64,000 bases of DNA from Deltaproteobacteria bacterium UBA6601 (lineage in GTDB: Bacteria; Myxococcota_A; UBA796; UBA9615): assembly GCA_002433485.1 (NCBI GenBank), contig DJIF01000084.1:78634-142633 (forward strand). The letters are read 5' to 3'. Each line of letters begins with the position of its first letter. The first letter of the stretch is position 1. Shown piece by piece: positions 35,718 through 44,437 of this stretch. Both the position numbers and the translations under genes were made by a program. The notes under the pieces are model-generated. The model worked only from the letters and a program-made list of their open reading frames with translations. It did not search any database and was not told the origin of the DNA.

Positions 35718-37160
35718 ATGCCCAGAGAAATCCCTGTCTCCGTAAAAAACATCCACTTAATGGGCGTGTGCGGCACCGGCATGGGTGCCTTTGCCGGATT
35801 ACTTAAAGAAGCGGGCTACAACGTGCGTGGCTCCGACGCGGGAGTCTATCCGCCCATGTCCACCCAGCTCGAGAAAGAAGGCATCGAGCTCATGGAGGGC
35901 TATCGCCCCCAAAATCTGGCGCCACACCCCGATCTGGTGGTGGTCGGCAACGTCATTCGCCGGGACAACTTGGAGGCAGCGGAAGTCCGCGCGCAAGACC
36001 TCTGCTATGCGTCGTTTCCGGAGACTTTAGGAGAGCTATTCCTTAAGCATCGTCATCCGGTCGTAGTCGCCGGAACGCATGGCAAGACAACGACCTGCTC
36101 ACTGCTCGCTCACCTCTACTATGAACTGGGCACTGACCCGGGCTTCCTGGTCGGCGGGGTGCTTGAGAACTTCGGTAAGAACTATCGGGTTGGGCGCGAG
36201 GGAGGTCCCTTCGTCGTCGAAGGTGATGAATACGACACCGCCTACTTCGACAAGGTACCGAAGTTCGTTCACTACCGACCCCAGAGTGCCATTCTCACCT
36301 CAGTTGAGTTCGACCACGCCGATATTTACCGCGATCTCGATCACGTAAAGGAGGCCTTCAACTCCTTTGTTGATCTGATCCCAAGCGACGGCATCCTGCT
36401 GGCCTGTGCAGACGGCAGCCATGTCGCCGAGATCGCTGACCGCTGCGGTGGCCAGGTCGAGTACTACAGCACCAGAGATGCAGCAGGAGCGCTGTGGTCA
36501 GCTCGGGTGATCAGTGCCGACCCTGCCGGCATGAGCTTCGAGGTTCGCAAAGCCAACCAGGCTCTCGGGACCTTCCGCGCCTGCCTGGTCGGGGAGCACA
36601 ACCTCGCTAATCTCTGCGCAGTCATCGCCCTGCTCTGCCACCAGGGGCACGCAGTAAAAGACATCGCCGCGGCTCTGAGTTCCTATCAGGGAGTGCGCCG
36701 AAGGCAGACCGTTTTTGCTGAGCCAAGAGGCATTACCCTGATTGATGACTTTGCCCACCATCCAACCGCGGTAAAAGCGACCATTGCTGCGACTCGGCTA
36801 CGCTTTGGTGCGAACCGGCGACTGTGGACGGTGTTCGAACCCCGAACCAACACCACCCGGCGTAGTTTCTTTCAGACCGAATACGGTCGCGCCTTTAATG
36901 ACACGCAGCACCTGCTGGTGGCCCCAGTGCATCGCGCCGAGGCAATCGCTGCAGAGGAACGCTTTGACCCGGACCGCCTGGTGCTTGACGTACAGCAGCA
37001 GGGAGTACATGCGAGCCTCTGTAGCAGCGTCGAAGAAATTGTCGCCAGACTCAGCGCCGAGACCCGCAGCGGGGACATCGTCCTGATCCTGTCGAACGGC
37101 GGCTTCGAAGGGATCTATGAGAAGCTACCGGCCGCACTGGAGCCGGCGACATCTCGGTGA
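35718..37160 (+). CDS. mpl: UDP-MurNAc:L-Ala-gamma-D-Glu-meso-DAP ligase
   Basis: 480 residues from ATG 35718, chosen because it places the dinucleotide-like IHLMGVCGTGMGAFAGLL strand close to the N-terminus; an upstream start at 35664 is in frame. Mpl attaches the recycled tripeptide to UDP-MurNAc, feeding murein fragments back to cell-wall synthesis. Mur-ligase signatures: GTHGKTTTCSLLAHLYY (P-loop), EGDEYDTAYFDK and DDFAHHPTAVKATI with EPRTNTTRR. Meso-DAP type peptidoglycan is implied. It overlaps the alpha/beta hydrolase gene by 4 nt. Confidence 0.95.
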   Translation: MPREIPVSVKNIHLMGVCGTGMGAFAGLLKEAGYNVRGSDAGVYPPMSTQLEKEGIELMEGYRPQNLAPHPDLVVVGNVIRRDNLEAAEVRAQDLCYASFPETLGELFLKHRHPVVVAGTHGKTTTCSLLAHLYYELGTDPGFLVGGVLENFGKNYRVGREGGPFVVEGDEYDTAYFDKVPKFVHYRPQSAILTSVEFDHADIYRDLDHVKEAFNSFVDLIPSDGILLACADGSHVAEIADRCGGQVEYYSTRDAAGALWSARVISADPAGMSFEVRKANQALGTFRACLVGEHNLANLCAVIALLCHQGHAVKDIAAALSSYQGVRRRQTVFAEPRGITLIDDFAHHPTAVKATIAATRLRFGANRRLWTVFEPRTNTTRRSFFQTEYGRAFNDTQHLLVAPVHRAEAIAAEERFDPDRLVLDVQQQGVHASLCSSVEEIVARLSAETRSGDIVLILSNGGFEGIYEKLPAALEPATSR

Positions 37161-38083
37161 TCAGCAGGCTCGGACCGCGCCGATTAGCGGCCGGCCTCAG
37201 CGTAGTTCGCTCCCTGCCAGGGCGGCGAGGGCGGCGACTGCTGTCACGGCTCAGGGGCAACCGACTACGGGAGCAGTCATTCTGGCTCACCAACACCTCG
37301 GGGTACCGGATCGCTGCCCACTTGCATGAACCGAGCGATGTTCTCCCCAGGCCAGCGGTAGTGCTGGTTCCGGCCCGAGGTATCGGCGGCGAGGTGTTCT
37401 GCTCACGCCCTTACCTCCTCAATGCCCAAGAGCTAGCTGCCCAGGGAATCCGCTGTCTGCACTTCGATCCGGTCGGCCGAGGTGCGTCTTGGGGACATGA
37501 TGACTTCGCAGGCCTGGAAGGGCAGGATTCCCTGCGCACTGTGCTCGACTTCATCCATTCGCTGCGCCGGGTGAAGGGGGACCGGGTGGGCGTCATCAGT
37601 TTTTCCAGCGGGCTGTGTCTGGCGGCCCCCTGTCTGGCCCGCGAAGGCAGGCGTCTTGGCACCCGCTTTCTAATTGACTGGGAAGGACCAGCAAGCCGCC
37701 ACGAGCTGCTGCGCGGCGGTCCGCTACCATCGACAGCCAGAAGTGCAATGGCCCGTGATCCAGACGCTTTCTGGGCACTCCGCGAGCCCATCACCTGGAT
37801 CGACAAGGTGCCCTGCCACTACCTGCGGATTCAAGGCCCGAGTCAACAGAGTCAGGGCGCCGGAGACGAACAGGCTGCGCTCCAGTTGGTGTCAGCTGCT
37901 ACTCAGGGACAGGCAGCCAGCACCCGCCTGTGGGGCAATCCCAGAGACACCAGCTGGCGCATCGAGCAACACAGTGATCTACGCTGGGCACCCCACGACG
38001 CAGGTCCGCTCAACCGTGTCCTGATTCAGTCCACCCTAGAGATGAGTGGCATTGACCCGTCTGGAGCAGATTCCCCTTCCTGA
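37157..38083 (+). CDS. Alpha/beta-hydrolase-like protein
   Basis: 308 residues from GTG 37157, in a GTGA overlap with mpl. After a basic N-terminal segment, VVLVPARGIGGE and FDPVGRGASWG give the usual strand and oxyanion-type elements. The expected nucleophile elbow is VISFSSGLCLA, where the G-x-S-x-G motif is degraded to S-x-S-x-G. A late histidine (RWAPHDA) could complete a triad. It may be an active esterase-like enzyme or a non-catalytic relative; the substrate is unknown. No signal peptide. Confidence 0.7.
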   Translation: MISRLGPRRLAAGLSVVRSLPGRRGRRLLSRLRGNRLREQSFWLTNTSGYRIAAHLHEPSDVLPRPAVVLVPARGIGGEVFCSRPYLLNAQELAAQGIRCLHFDPVGRGASWGHDDFAGLEGQDSLRTVLDFIHSLRRVKGDRVGVISFSSGLCLAAPCLAREGRRLGTRFLIDWEGPASRHELLRGGPLPSTARSAMARDPDAFWALREPITWIDKVPCHYLRIQGPSQQSQGAGDEQAALQLVSAATQGQAASTRLWGNPRDTSWRIEQHSDLRWAPHDAGPLNRVLIQSTLEMSGIDPSGADSPS

Positions 38084-38100
38084 CCCTAGCCCCCCCAAGC

Positions 38101-38148
38101 CAGGCAATGTTAACTAGAGCTGTTCAGGCAATGTTAACTAGAGCTGTT
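38101..38148 (+). repeat. Perfect 24-bp tandem duplication upstream of the universal stress gene
   Basis: Two identical head-to-tail copies of CAGGCAATGTTAACTAGAGC followed by TGTT, at 38101-38124 and 38125-38148. Each contains the 6-bp palindrome GTTAAC. They lie 30-77 nt before the ATG of the stress gene, in its promoter region or leader. Confidence 0.9.
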
Positions 38149-38177
38149 CAACCTTATGCCCTGGAGCGCTAGCAGCT

Positions 38178-38669
38178 ATGTACGCCTTCAAGCACATTCT
38201 CGTACCAACGGACCACTCCCAGTGCGCACGCAAGGCCCTGGGCCTCGCTATCACCTTTGCACTCCGATTCGACTCGGACCTCTACCTGCTCTATGTCGAA
38301 GACAATCGACCTGACTCAAAGACCTGGGAAAAGAACGAGACCGCAAATCAAGAAATCCATCAGCTTGAGAGTGACGAAGCGCGTTGTCTCGAGACCTATC
38401 TGGAGGTCGCCGCCGAGGTGGCCGACTACACTGGACTGCCGGAAATGAACCGTGACAAGATCCACGTACGGGTTGGCGCCGGTGACCCAGCTGCCCAGAT
38501 CCTGGCCGCAGCCGAGGACGCCAGCATCGACCTGATCGTTATGGGCACCCACGGCCGCAGCAGCATCAAAGACTTCTTCGTCGGTTCTACCGCTGAGATG
38601 GTGGTTCGCCGCTCCACCTGCAACGTACTGGCAGTCAAGCCGGACGGTTACCCCTACCTGCGTGACTGA
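38178..38669 (+). CDS. Universal stress protein, UspA family
   Basis: 163 residues, a single UspA domain. It binds ATP: the consensus G-2x-G-9x-G(S/T) is visible in GTHGRSSIKDFFVGST near the C-terminus, and the N-terminus reads FKHILVPTDHSQCARKAL. Members act in stress survival and are commonly induced by starvation or respiratory stress. A perfect tandem 24-bp repeat sits just upstream and may be regulatory. It overlaps the downstream ABC ATPase gene by 8 nt. Confidence 0.93.
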   Translation: MYAFKHILVPTDHSQCARKALGLAITFALRFDSDLYLLYVEDNRPDSKTWEKNETANQEIHQLESDEARCLETYLEVAAEVADYTGLPEMNRDKIHVRVGAGDPAAQILAAAEDASIDLIVMGTHGRSSIKDFFVGSTAEMVVRRSTCNVLAVKPDGYPYLRD

Positions 38670-39402
38670 GCCCCGCCAGCCCTGGGTTCTTGAGACCCGC
38701 AACCTTCGTCGCTGCTATGGCGAGCACGTCGTCGTGGAAGGTCTCAATCTTACCGTTGGCAAGGGCGACATCTACGGCTTCCTGGGCCCCAACGGAGCCG
38801 GCAAGACGACCACCATGAGAATGATTCTTGGGCTCATCGCACGGGATGCTGGCGAGGTCCTGGTGTTCGGCTCCGCAGACCCAATCAAGGCCCGCGCCAG
38901 AATCGGTGGCATCGTAGAGGGACCACGCTTCTACCCATATCTGTCGGGACGCGAGAACCTGCGCATCTTCGCCGCCTACTCTGGCGGCTGCGAGGAGCAA
39001 AGACTGGACGAGCTACTTGAACTCGTGCGACTACGAGAACGCTGCCTGGACCGGGTGAGCACTTACTCCCTTGGTATGCGACAACGCCTCGGCATCGCCC
39101 AAGCTCTGCTCAACGCTCCCGATCTGCTGCTACTGGACGAACCCAGCAACGGCCTGGACCCAAAAGGCATCAGAGAGATGCGGGAGCTGATTCTGCGGCT
39201 GCGCGACGAAAATGGGCTCACCGTTTTCGTGTCCTCCCATGTGCTTTCAGAGCTGGACCGGCTGTGCAACCGAATCGGAATCCTGCAGGACGGGCGAAAG
39301 GTTGCTGAGGGCCCGACCGCCGAGCTGCTCCGGGACGGCGAAGATCTGGAATCCGCCTTCTTGCGGATCACCGCACAAGTCGAGGGAGCACAGATCAAGT
39401 GA
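38662..39402 (+). CDS. ABC-2-type transporter ATPase
   Basis: 246 residues from GTG 38662. Walker A is GPNGAGKTTT, the signature is YSLGMRQRLGIAQALL and Walker B is LLLDEPSNGLDP. A C-terminal stub of about 25 residues follows. The arrangement with a downstream permease resembles drug, polysaccharide or bacitracin-type exporters. The permease start overlaps by 4 nt. The exported substrate is not apparent. Confidence 0.93.
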   Translation: MTEPRQPWVLETRNLRRCYGEHVVVEGLNLTVGKGDIYGFLGPNGAGKTTTMRMILGLIARDAGEVLVFGSADPIKARARIGGIVEGPRFYPYLSGRENLRIFAAYSGGCEEQRLDELLELVRLRERCLDRVSTYSLGMRQRLGIAQALLNAPDLLLLDEPSNGLDPKGIREMRELILRLRDENGLTVFVSSHVLSELDRLCNRIGILQDGRKVAEGPTAELLRDGEDLESAFLRITAQVEGAQIK

Positions 39403-40355
39403 GCGACAGGTCCAGCTTCTCCCTGCTGTGCAGCGCCGAGTTCCGCAAGCTACGTGGGCGAGGTCTACTGCCGGCAGTGCTGCTGTTCGGCGCCGCCCAT
39501 GGAATCGCCGCAGGCCTCGGCATACGAGCCCTTGAGCTGCTAGGTGGAAAGGCCCTTGATGCCTCTGGGGTGGAGTCCAGCAGAGACCTCCTGGATTTCA
39601 CGGTTGCCGGCGAGGTCGCCCTGCAGCTCGCCGCAGCACCGATCCATGGTTTCGCCATGCTGCTGCTGTTTGCCATCCTCTGGGCAGAAGACTTCTCGCT
39701 GGGAACCATGGCAATGATCGTCTCTCGACCGGTGGCCCGCTGGCGAGTCTTTGCTGCCAAGTTCACCGTTGGCAGCTGCTGCGCAGCTGCCTCCCTGCTA
39801 ATGGCCTTGCTTACTGCCCTGGTCCTGGGCACAGCACTATTCGGCCTGAACGGGGACCTCTCAGCCCTGGAGAGTATTCCTCTGGTGGGATGGATGGCAG
39901 CCCTACCTTCCCTGCCCATGCGGCTGATTCACCTGCTCAGCGGCGTGCTCGCCGGAACCCTGGTTTTGCTGCCCGCGCTGGGCATCACCGCACTGCTTGG
40001 AAACCTGAGTCGATCACCGGTACTGACCTTGTTCAGCTCGCTGCTGATCCTGCTGGCCGACTTCTTTGCCCACGGTATTTTAAGTATCTGGAGCAACAGC
40101 CAACTGCGTGGTGCTGAGCTGGCCGAAATGGTGCAGCCTTGGACGCTCTGGGGCAGCGGCCGAGCGCTGTTCAAGATCCACGGACCCTGGGCTGAGAGCT
40201 GGACCATCGAGGCCGCCTCCGTACAGACCGCCGAGCTGGTGAACGACCCGAGTCTCTGGAGTCAGCTGGGTCAACCCCTATTGGGAACCCTGATCTGGAC
40301 ACTGCTATTCACCAGCCTGGGCCTGCTCCTGTTCCGATCCCGCGATGTGAGCTGA
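39399..40355 (+). CDS. ABC-2-type transporter permease
   Basis: 318 residues from GTG 39399 in a GTGA overlap with the ATPase gene. Hydrophobic, with about six membrane helices; the pattern AMIVSRPVARWRVFAAKFTVGS resembles the ABC-2 family helix-turn segment. Together with the preceding ATPase it makes a two-component exporter, probably acting as dimers. The end is 2 nt from the convergent epmB gene. Confidence 0.88.
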   Translation: MSDRSSFSLLCSAEFRKLRGRGLLPAVLLFGAAHGIAAGLGIRALELLGGKALDASGVESSRDLLDFTVAGEVALQLAAAPIHGFAMLLLFAILWAEDFSLGTMAMIVSRPVARWRVFAAKFTVGSCCAAASLLMALLTALVLGTALFGLNGDLSALESIPLVGWMAALPSLPMRLIHLLSGVLAGTLVLLPALGITALLGNLSRSPVLTLFSSLLILLADFFAHGILSIWSNSQLRGAELAEMVQPWTLWGSGRALFKIHGPWAESWTIEAASVQTAELVNDPSLWSQLGQPLLGTLIWTLLFTSLGLLLFRSRDVS

Positions 40356-40357
40356 AC

Positions 40358-42556
40358 TCAGGGAGCAACCATGGGAAAGGGCCCGGCCAGCTTCTGACCA
40401 CCCACTACCAGGCCCCGATCAGGCAGCACAGCAAAGGCCCCATGCATGCTGGTCGCAAAGGGGCCTGACAGGACCGAAGCTGCCGTGTCCAGGGGATCGT
40501 AGACCCGCACTTGCAGGTTGCCCCCTGCTACAACCCTAGAGCCGACCACCTCAATCTGCTCCACAGCGTACTGGGCAGCGCTCTCCTCAAGGACCTGGAC
40601 CTTCCAGCCGCTCGCACCGCGACGGGCAATGCTGGGCCGATAGCGAGCGAGCTTGCCGTAGTTAATGTGCCAGCCATCGCCAAACACCAACTCACTGACC
40701 CCATCGCCATTCAGATCACCGGCGCCTACCGCCCGCACCCCGCGCAGGCTCGGAATCTGCTCCGTAGTACCGTTCCCCAGCAATACTCGAAGGTCTCCAT
40801 GTTCGCCCTTCTGGTCACCGTAGAGGCGTCCTACCGCCACATCAGAGCGCCCATCCCCATCAAAATCGCCGACCGCGCGGGCCATTCCCATTCTCAAGCT
40901 GTGTCCGGGCAACCAATCGGGCTCCCCGCCGGCCCTCGAAAGCACTCCACCACGCACCACAAAGCGACTCTCAAAAGCCGCGAGGTAGAGGTCATAACCA
41001 TCGCCATCTCGCCTCCATGGGGCAAGAGCAGTAGCCTGGTTACGAGCGCCGGTGAGTAACGTGAGCCTCTTGCTCACGATCTGCCCACGCTGCTCTTCAA
41101 AAAGCACGACCTCCAAAGAGGCCTTGGGAAAGCCTCTACCCTGCCCAAAGGCCACCACCAGTTCATCCTTACCATCGCCATCGAGGTCCTCGGCCAACCA
41201 GGTCTGGACCATGCCCTGTCCCCGATACGACCAGCGAAAACGGGGCTGCCCGGCAGCTGCAGGCCAGGGCCCCAGGCGGAGTTCGGCACCTGAAGCTGCC
41301 AGCACTTCAAATGCCCCGCCACCTCGCACGTCGACGCTCAGGACCCGGTCAACGGAAGACATGGGAACCATCGAAGCCGCAGCTGGTGAGACGCTCTCAG
41401 AGGCCACGGAAGCTACAGACTCGGTACCTGACTTTGCCCCGCCAGCCTCCGACTCCGGAGTGGGCTGCCGAGTCTGGTCAATGGCAGGCGACGATGAACT
41501 GCAGCCAAACAAGGCGAGACCACTCAACAGGACCAGTAAGGCCAGCATCGGGGTCTTAGACGCGCGTCCCGGTAGATCTCTGACAAAGGCTGGCAGAGCG
41601 ATCCCGCTCAGCGTTGAACGAAGACCTGCAAACAGCGCACGCGCTGAAGCTTCCGGGACCTCGAAATGGGCCACACCTTCAACCCGGTCCAGTTGGTGTA
41701 GATAGTAAGGCTTCACCCCCAGATCAACGAGGCCTTCAAACAGCTCAGCCAGCAGCTCCGGGTCATCGTTGACACCAGCGAGAAGCACACTCTGATTCAG
41801 CACGGGAATCCCTGCTCGGAGCAGCCGTTGGCAACAAGCACGCGCCTGCTCCGTGAGTTCACGAGGATGATTGAAGTGCGTAACCAGCCACAGGGGTAGG
41901 CGCTGGCCAGTGAGGCGCTCAAGAAGGCTCTCATCAATGCGCTCTGGGAGTACCACCGGAAAGCGGCTATGAATCCGAATCCGGCGCAAGTGAGCAATCG
42001 TTGAGAGTTCCTCCACCAATGCAACGAGTCGGTCATCAGAGAGGCTCAGAGGATCGCCTCCAGAGAGGATCACCTCACGAATGCTCGGGTCCTCTCGAAT
42101 AACCTCGAGGGCACGCTTCATCACCGGTCCTCTACCTCGCAACTCCTGGTAAGGGTAGCTACGCCGAAAGCAATATCGGCAGTGCACCGGGCAGGCTGAA
42201 TTAGTCACCAGCAGGGCCCGACCTGGATACTTGTGGACCAGCCCTGGTGCCTTGTGATGAGCAGGATCAAGGTCACCTACAGCGTCAAGGCAGTAGCCAG
42301 CGGGCCCCTCCTCAAGCTCGCGTGGGTCAGGCAGGATCTGGGCCAGAATCGGATCCTTTGGATCGGAACCGTCGGCAAGGCCCAGATAGTAGTCCGTCGC
42401 GAGAAAACCAAAGCGCCGATGCGCCTCTTCCGCTGCCGCCAGTTGCTCTGCTGAATCAAGCCGGGCGCCTCCCCACCGGCGCAGCTCATCGAGACCGGTA
42501 ACAAAAGCGCCGCGCCAGGACCTGGCAGGCTGCGGCTTGGGCGAGGACTGATTCAT
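40358..42556 (-). CDS. epmB: EpmB-type EF-P lysine 2,3-aminomutase fused to a lipoprotein-like FG-GAP domain
   Basis: 732 residues from ATG 42556 (GGAG site 6 nt upstream). Residues 1-336 are a KamA-family radical-SAM protein with the cluster CPVHCRYCF (Cys122, 126, 129) and PLP/SAM motifs SGGDPLS; it converts (S)-alpha-lysine to (R)-beta-lysine for EF-P. The usual family C-terminus (around ASKTPM) runs without a stop into a hydrophobic stretch and lipobox LALFGC (about Cys352), a Ser-rich spacer, and an FG-GAP/VCBS-type beta-propeller (DLDGDGKDELVV, DFDGDGRSDVAV, DLNGDGVSELVF). An internal start at ATG 41548 could give a separate lipoprotein, but its ribosome-binding site is poor. It is divergent from efp-epmA. 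Confidence 0.9.
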   Translation of the reverse strand: MNQSSPKPQPARSWRGAFVTGLDELRRWGGARLDSAEQLAAAEEAHRRFGFLATDYYLGLADGSDPKDPILAQILPDPRELEEGPAGYCLDAVGDLDPAHHKAPGLVHKYPGRALLVTNSACPVHCRYCFRRSYPYQELRGRGPVMKRALEVIREDPSIREVILSGGDPLSLSDDRLVALVEELSTIAHLRRIRIHSRFPVVLPERIDESLLERLTGQRLPLWLVTHFNHPRELTEQARACCQRLLRAGIPVLNQSVLLAGVNDDPELLAELFEGLVDLGVKPYYLHQLDRVEGVAHFEVPEASARALFAGLRSTLSGIALPAFVRDLPGRASKTPMLALLVLLSGLALFGCSSSSPAIDQTRQPTPESEAGGAKSGTESVASVASESVSPAAASMVPMSSVDRVLSVDVRGGGAFEVLAASGAELRLGPWPAAAGQPRFRWSYRGQGMVQTWLAEDLDGDGKDELVVAFGQGRGFPKASLEVVLFEEQRGQIVSKRLTLLTGARNQATALAPWRRDGDGYDLYLAAFESRFVVRGGVLSRAGGEPDWLPGHSLRMGMARAVGDFDGDGRSDVAVGRLYGDQKGEHGDLRVLLGNGTTEQIPSLRGVRAVGAGDLNGDGVSELVFGDGWHINYGKLARYRPSIARRGASGWKVQVLEESAAQYAVEQIEVVGSRVVAGGNLQVRVYDPLDTAASVLSGPFATSMHGAFAVLPDRGLVVGGQKLAGPFPMVAP

Positions 42557-42632
42557 AACCGACTCCAAATAATGAGGCGAAGAGCCGAATCTAGCCGGAA
42601 TCTGCACCCTCTTCACCAGGCAATGGTTAATT

Positions 42633-42661
42633 CTGACAACGCACTCACCGATCGTTCCATT
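42633..42661 (+). promoter_or_regulatory. Candidate promoter for efp-epmA
   Basis: CTGACA (42633-42638), a 17-nt spacer, then TCCATT (42656-42661). The -35 matches five of six bases and the -10 three of six. It is 71 nt before the efp start, which carries AGGAG at a good distance. Confidence 0.3.
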
Positions 42662-42731
42662 CCGTGCAGCCCAGCTTTTGTGTACAGTGCCGCAGCATCA
42701 CACTCAACCCACCTGAGATCAGGAGCACGCA

Positions 42732-43301
42732 ATGGCCATGCTGAGTCACACTGAACTGCGAAAGGGCGTCAAGCTCGAGATCAACGGAGAGCCGGGCATC
42801 ATTGTCTCCTCAGACTTCGTCAAGCCTGGCAAGGGGCAGGCCTTCACCCGAATCAAGGTACGCAGCTTCCTGACCGGAAACACCCTTGAGCGAACCGTCA
42901 AGTCCAACGAGAAGATGCCAAAGGCAGACGTCGAAGAGCGCAACTGTCAGTTCCTCTATCGCGACAGCGAGGGTTTTCACTTCATGGATTCTGTCAGCTA
43001 CGACCAACTTGCCTTAAGCGAAGAGGCGCTGGGCGACGCAGCCAAGTGGATGGAAGAGAACATGGAGGCGCGGCTGCTGATGTGGAAGGGCCGGCCGATC
43101 TCAGTAGAGCCGCCCAACTTTGTTGAACTGGAAATCACCAACTGCGAGCCAGGGGTAAAGGGCGATACAGCTCAGGGAGCCACTAAACCCGCCACCTTGA
43201 GCACAGGTGCTACGGTCAACGTGCCACTGTTCGTCAACGAGGGGGAATGGGTTCGCATTGACACCCGGACCGGTGACTACATGGAGAGAGTCAAGAGGTA
43301 G
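42732..43301 (+). CDS. efp: Translation elongation factor P
   Basis: 189 residues. EF-P binds ribosomes stalled at polyproline runs and restores peptide-bond formation. The site modified by beta-lysylation is in VKPGKGQAF with the target at Lys34, exactly the position in E. coli, when ATG 42732 is used. The C-terminal OB domain carries NFVELEI and GDTAQGATKPATLSTGA. AGGAG stands seven nt before the ATG. Start and lysine position agree with epmA 3 nt downstream and epmB divergent upstream, so the factor is very probably modified by both. Confidence 0.97.
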   Translation: MAMLSHTELRKGVKLEINGEPGIIVSSDFVKPGKGQAFTRIKVRSFLTGNTLERTVKSNEKMPKADVEERNCQFLYRDSEGFHFMDSVSYDQLALSEEALGDAAKWMEENMEARLLMWKGRPISVEPPNFVELEITNCEPGVKGDTAQGATKPATLSTGATVNVPLFVNEGEWVRIDTRTGDYMERVKR

Positions 43302-43303
43302 CA

Positions 43304-44308
43304 GTGGAGACACTGCGCAAACGTGCCGCAATCCTGAAGCGTATTCGAGATTTCTTCGAGGAGCGCGGCTCTCTGGAGGTCAGCACCCCGGCCATTGTGC
43401 GCTCCCCGGGCGTAGACGCTCACCTCGACGCCATAGCCGTCCAGCTCAGTGGCGGACCAGCCGGCACCCCGCAGAACGGCTGGTTGCGGACCAGCCCCGA
43501 GTACCACATGAAACGCCTCCTTGCGGCTGGGAGCGGGGCCATTCACCAGCTTGCTCCGGCCTGGCGCGATGGCGAGAAGGGCGAGCTGCATGAGCCCGAG
43601 TTCACCCTCCTTGAGTGGTATCGTCCGGGTGCCGATGACAGTGCGCTGATGGACGAGACCGAAGCGTTGGTCCGTGATCTGGCCAGCAACTTCGCCGATG
43701 GTGTACTCAGCCATCAGGGCACGACCTGTCAAGCAGGCCAAGGCGCCCCAGCATTCGAGCGCATAACCTTCCGTGAAGCGTTTGAGCGCCACACCGGGCT
43801 GGACCCGATCAACGACAGCACCGGCAGGCTTGGCATCGCGCTGCGGGCTGGCGGCGTCCGGGTCCAACGGCCCGCCTCACGGGAACAACTCGTCGACCTC
43901 CTGTTGGCCTTTGTCGTCCAACCCCGCCTCGGCGAGCAACACCCCTGCTTCGTCACCGACTGGCCGGTGGACCGAGCAGCCCTGGCCCGGGTTCGGCCCG
44001 GGCGCGATGCCGACCAGGCAGCTTCAGCAGCTCGATTTGAGCTGTACGCCTGCGGAATCGAGCTCTGCAATGGCTACTTCGAACTAAGTTGCGCAGAGGA
44101 GCAGCGGGCTCGCATTGAATCGGAAAACAAGCGCCGTGAAGACTTAGGCAAAGCTCCCTACCCGGTCGATGAAGACTTTCTTGCTGCCCTCAGCTCGGGG
44201 CTTCCAGACTGTGCAGGCAATGCCCTTGGAATCGACCGGCTGCTGATGCTGCTCAACCACAGTGAATCGCTGCGGGAAGTGCGCTCTTTTCTCGTCGACC
44301 TATCGTAA
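43304..44308 (+). CDS. epmA: EF-P (R)-beta-lysine ligase EpmA
   Basis: 334 residues from GTG 43304. A truncated lysyl-tRNA synthetase-like catalytic domain without an anticodon-binding domain. Motif 2 appears around RTSPEYHMKRLLAAG, with HEPEFTLLEWYRP. Motif 3 is GNALGIDRLLMLL at the C-terminus. It ligates (R)-beta-lysine made by EpmB to Lys34 of EF-P. It is 2 nt downstream of efp, so the two are one operon. A hydroxylase (EpmC) is not visible here. Confidence 0.95.
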   Translation: METLRKRAAILKRIRDFFEERGSLEVSTPAIVRSPGVDAHLDAIAVQLSGGPAGTPQNGWLRTSPEYHMKRLLAAGSGAIHQLAPAWRDGEKGELHEPEFTLLEWYRPGADDSALMDETEALVRDLASNFADGVLSHQGTTCQAGQGAPAFERITFREAFERHTGLDPINDSTGRLGIALRAGGVRVQRPASREQLVDLLLAFVVQPRLGEQHPCFVTDWPVDRAALARVRPGRDADQAASAARFELYACGIELCNGYFELSCAEEQRARIESENKRREDLGKAPYPVDEDFLAALSSGLPDCAGNALGIDRLLMLLNHSESLREVRSFLVDLS

Positions 44309-44382
44309 AGCGCCCTACCAACAAAGGTCTCCAGTGGATCCGATCAGTCGCGCGAGCGCGCGGGCCTGAAATAAAGAGGAAA

Positions 44383-44411
44383 TTGACAGTGGGTACTGCC
44401 AAATGTAGCTT
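44383..44411 (+). promoter_or_regulatory. Candidate sigma-70 promoter of the peptide-transporter operon
   Basis: Perfect -35 TTGACA (44383-44388), a 17-nt spacer, then TAGCTT (44406-44411), a weak -10. The start codon is 27 nt later with a good ribosome-binding site (GGGAGAGG). Confidence 0.5.
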
Positions 44412-44437
44412 GCGACGTTCGTCGAAAGGGAGAGGAT

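Noticed and set aside
44351..44364. GC-rich palindrome CGCGCGAGCGCGCG downstream of epmA, considered as a terminator
   Set aside because: No T-run follows and the loop is too small for a stable hairpin.
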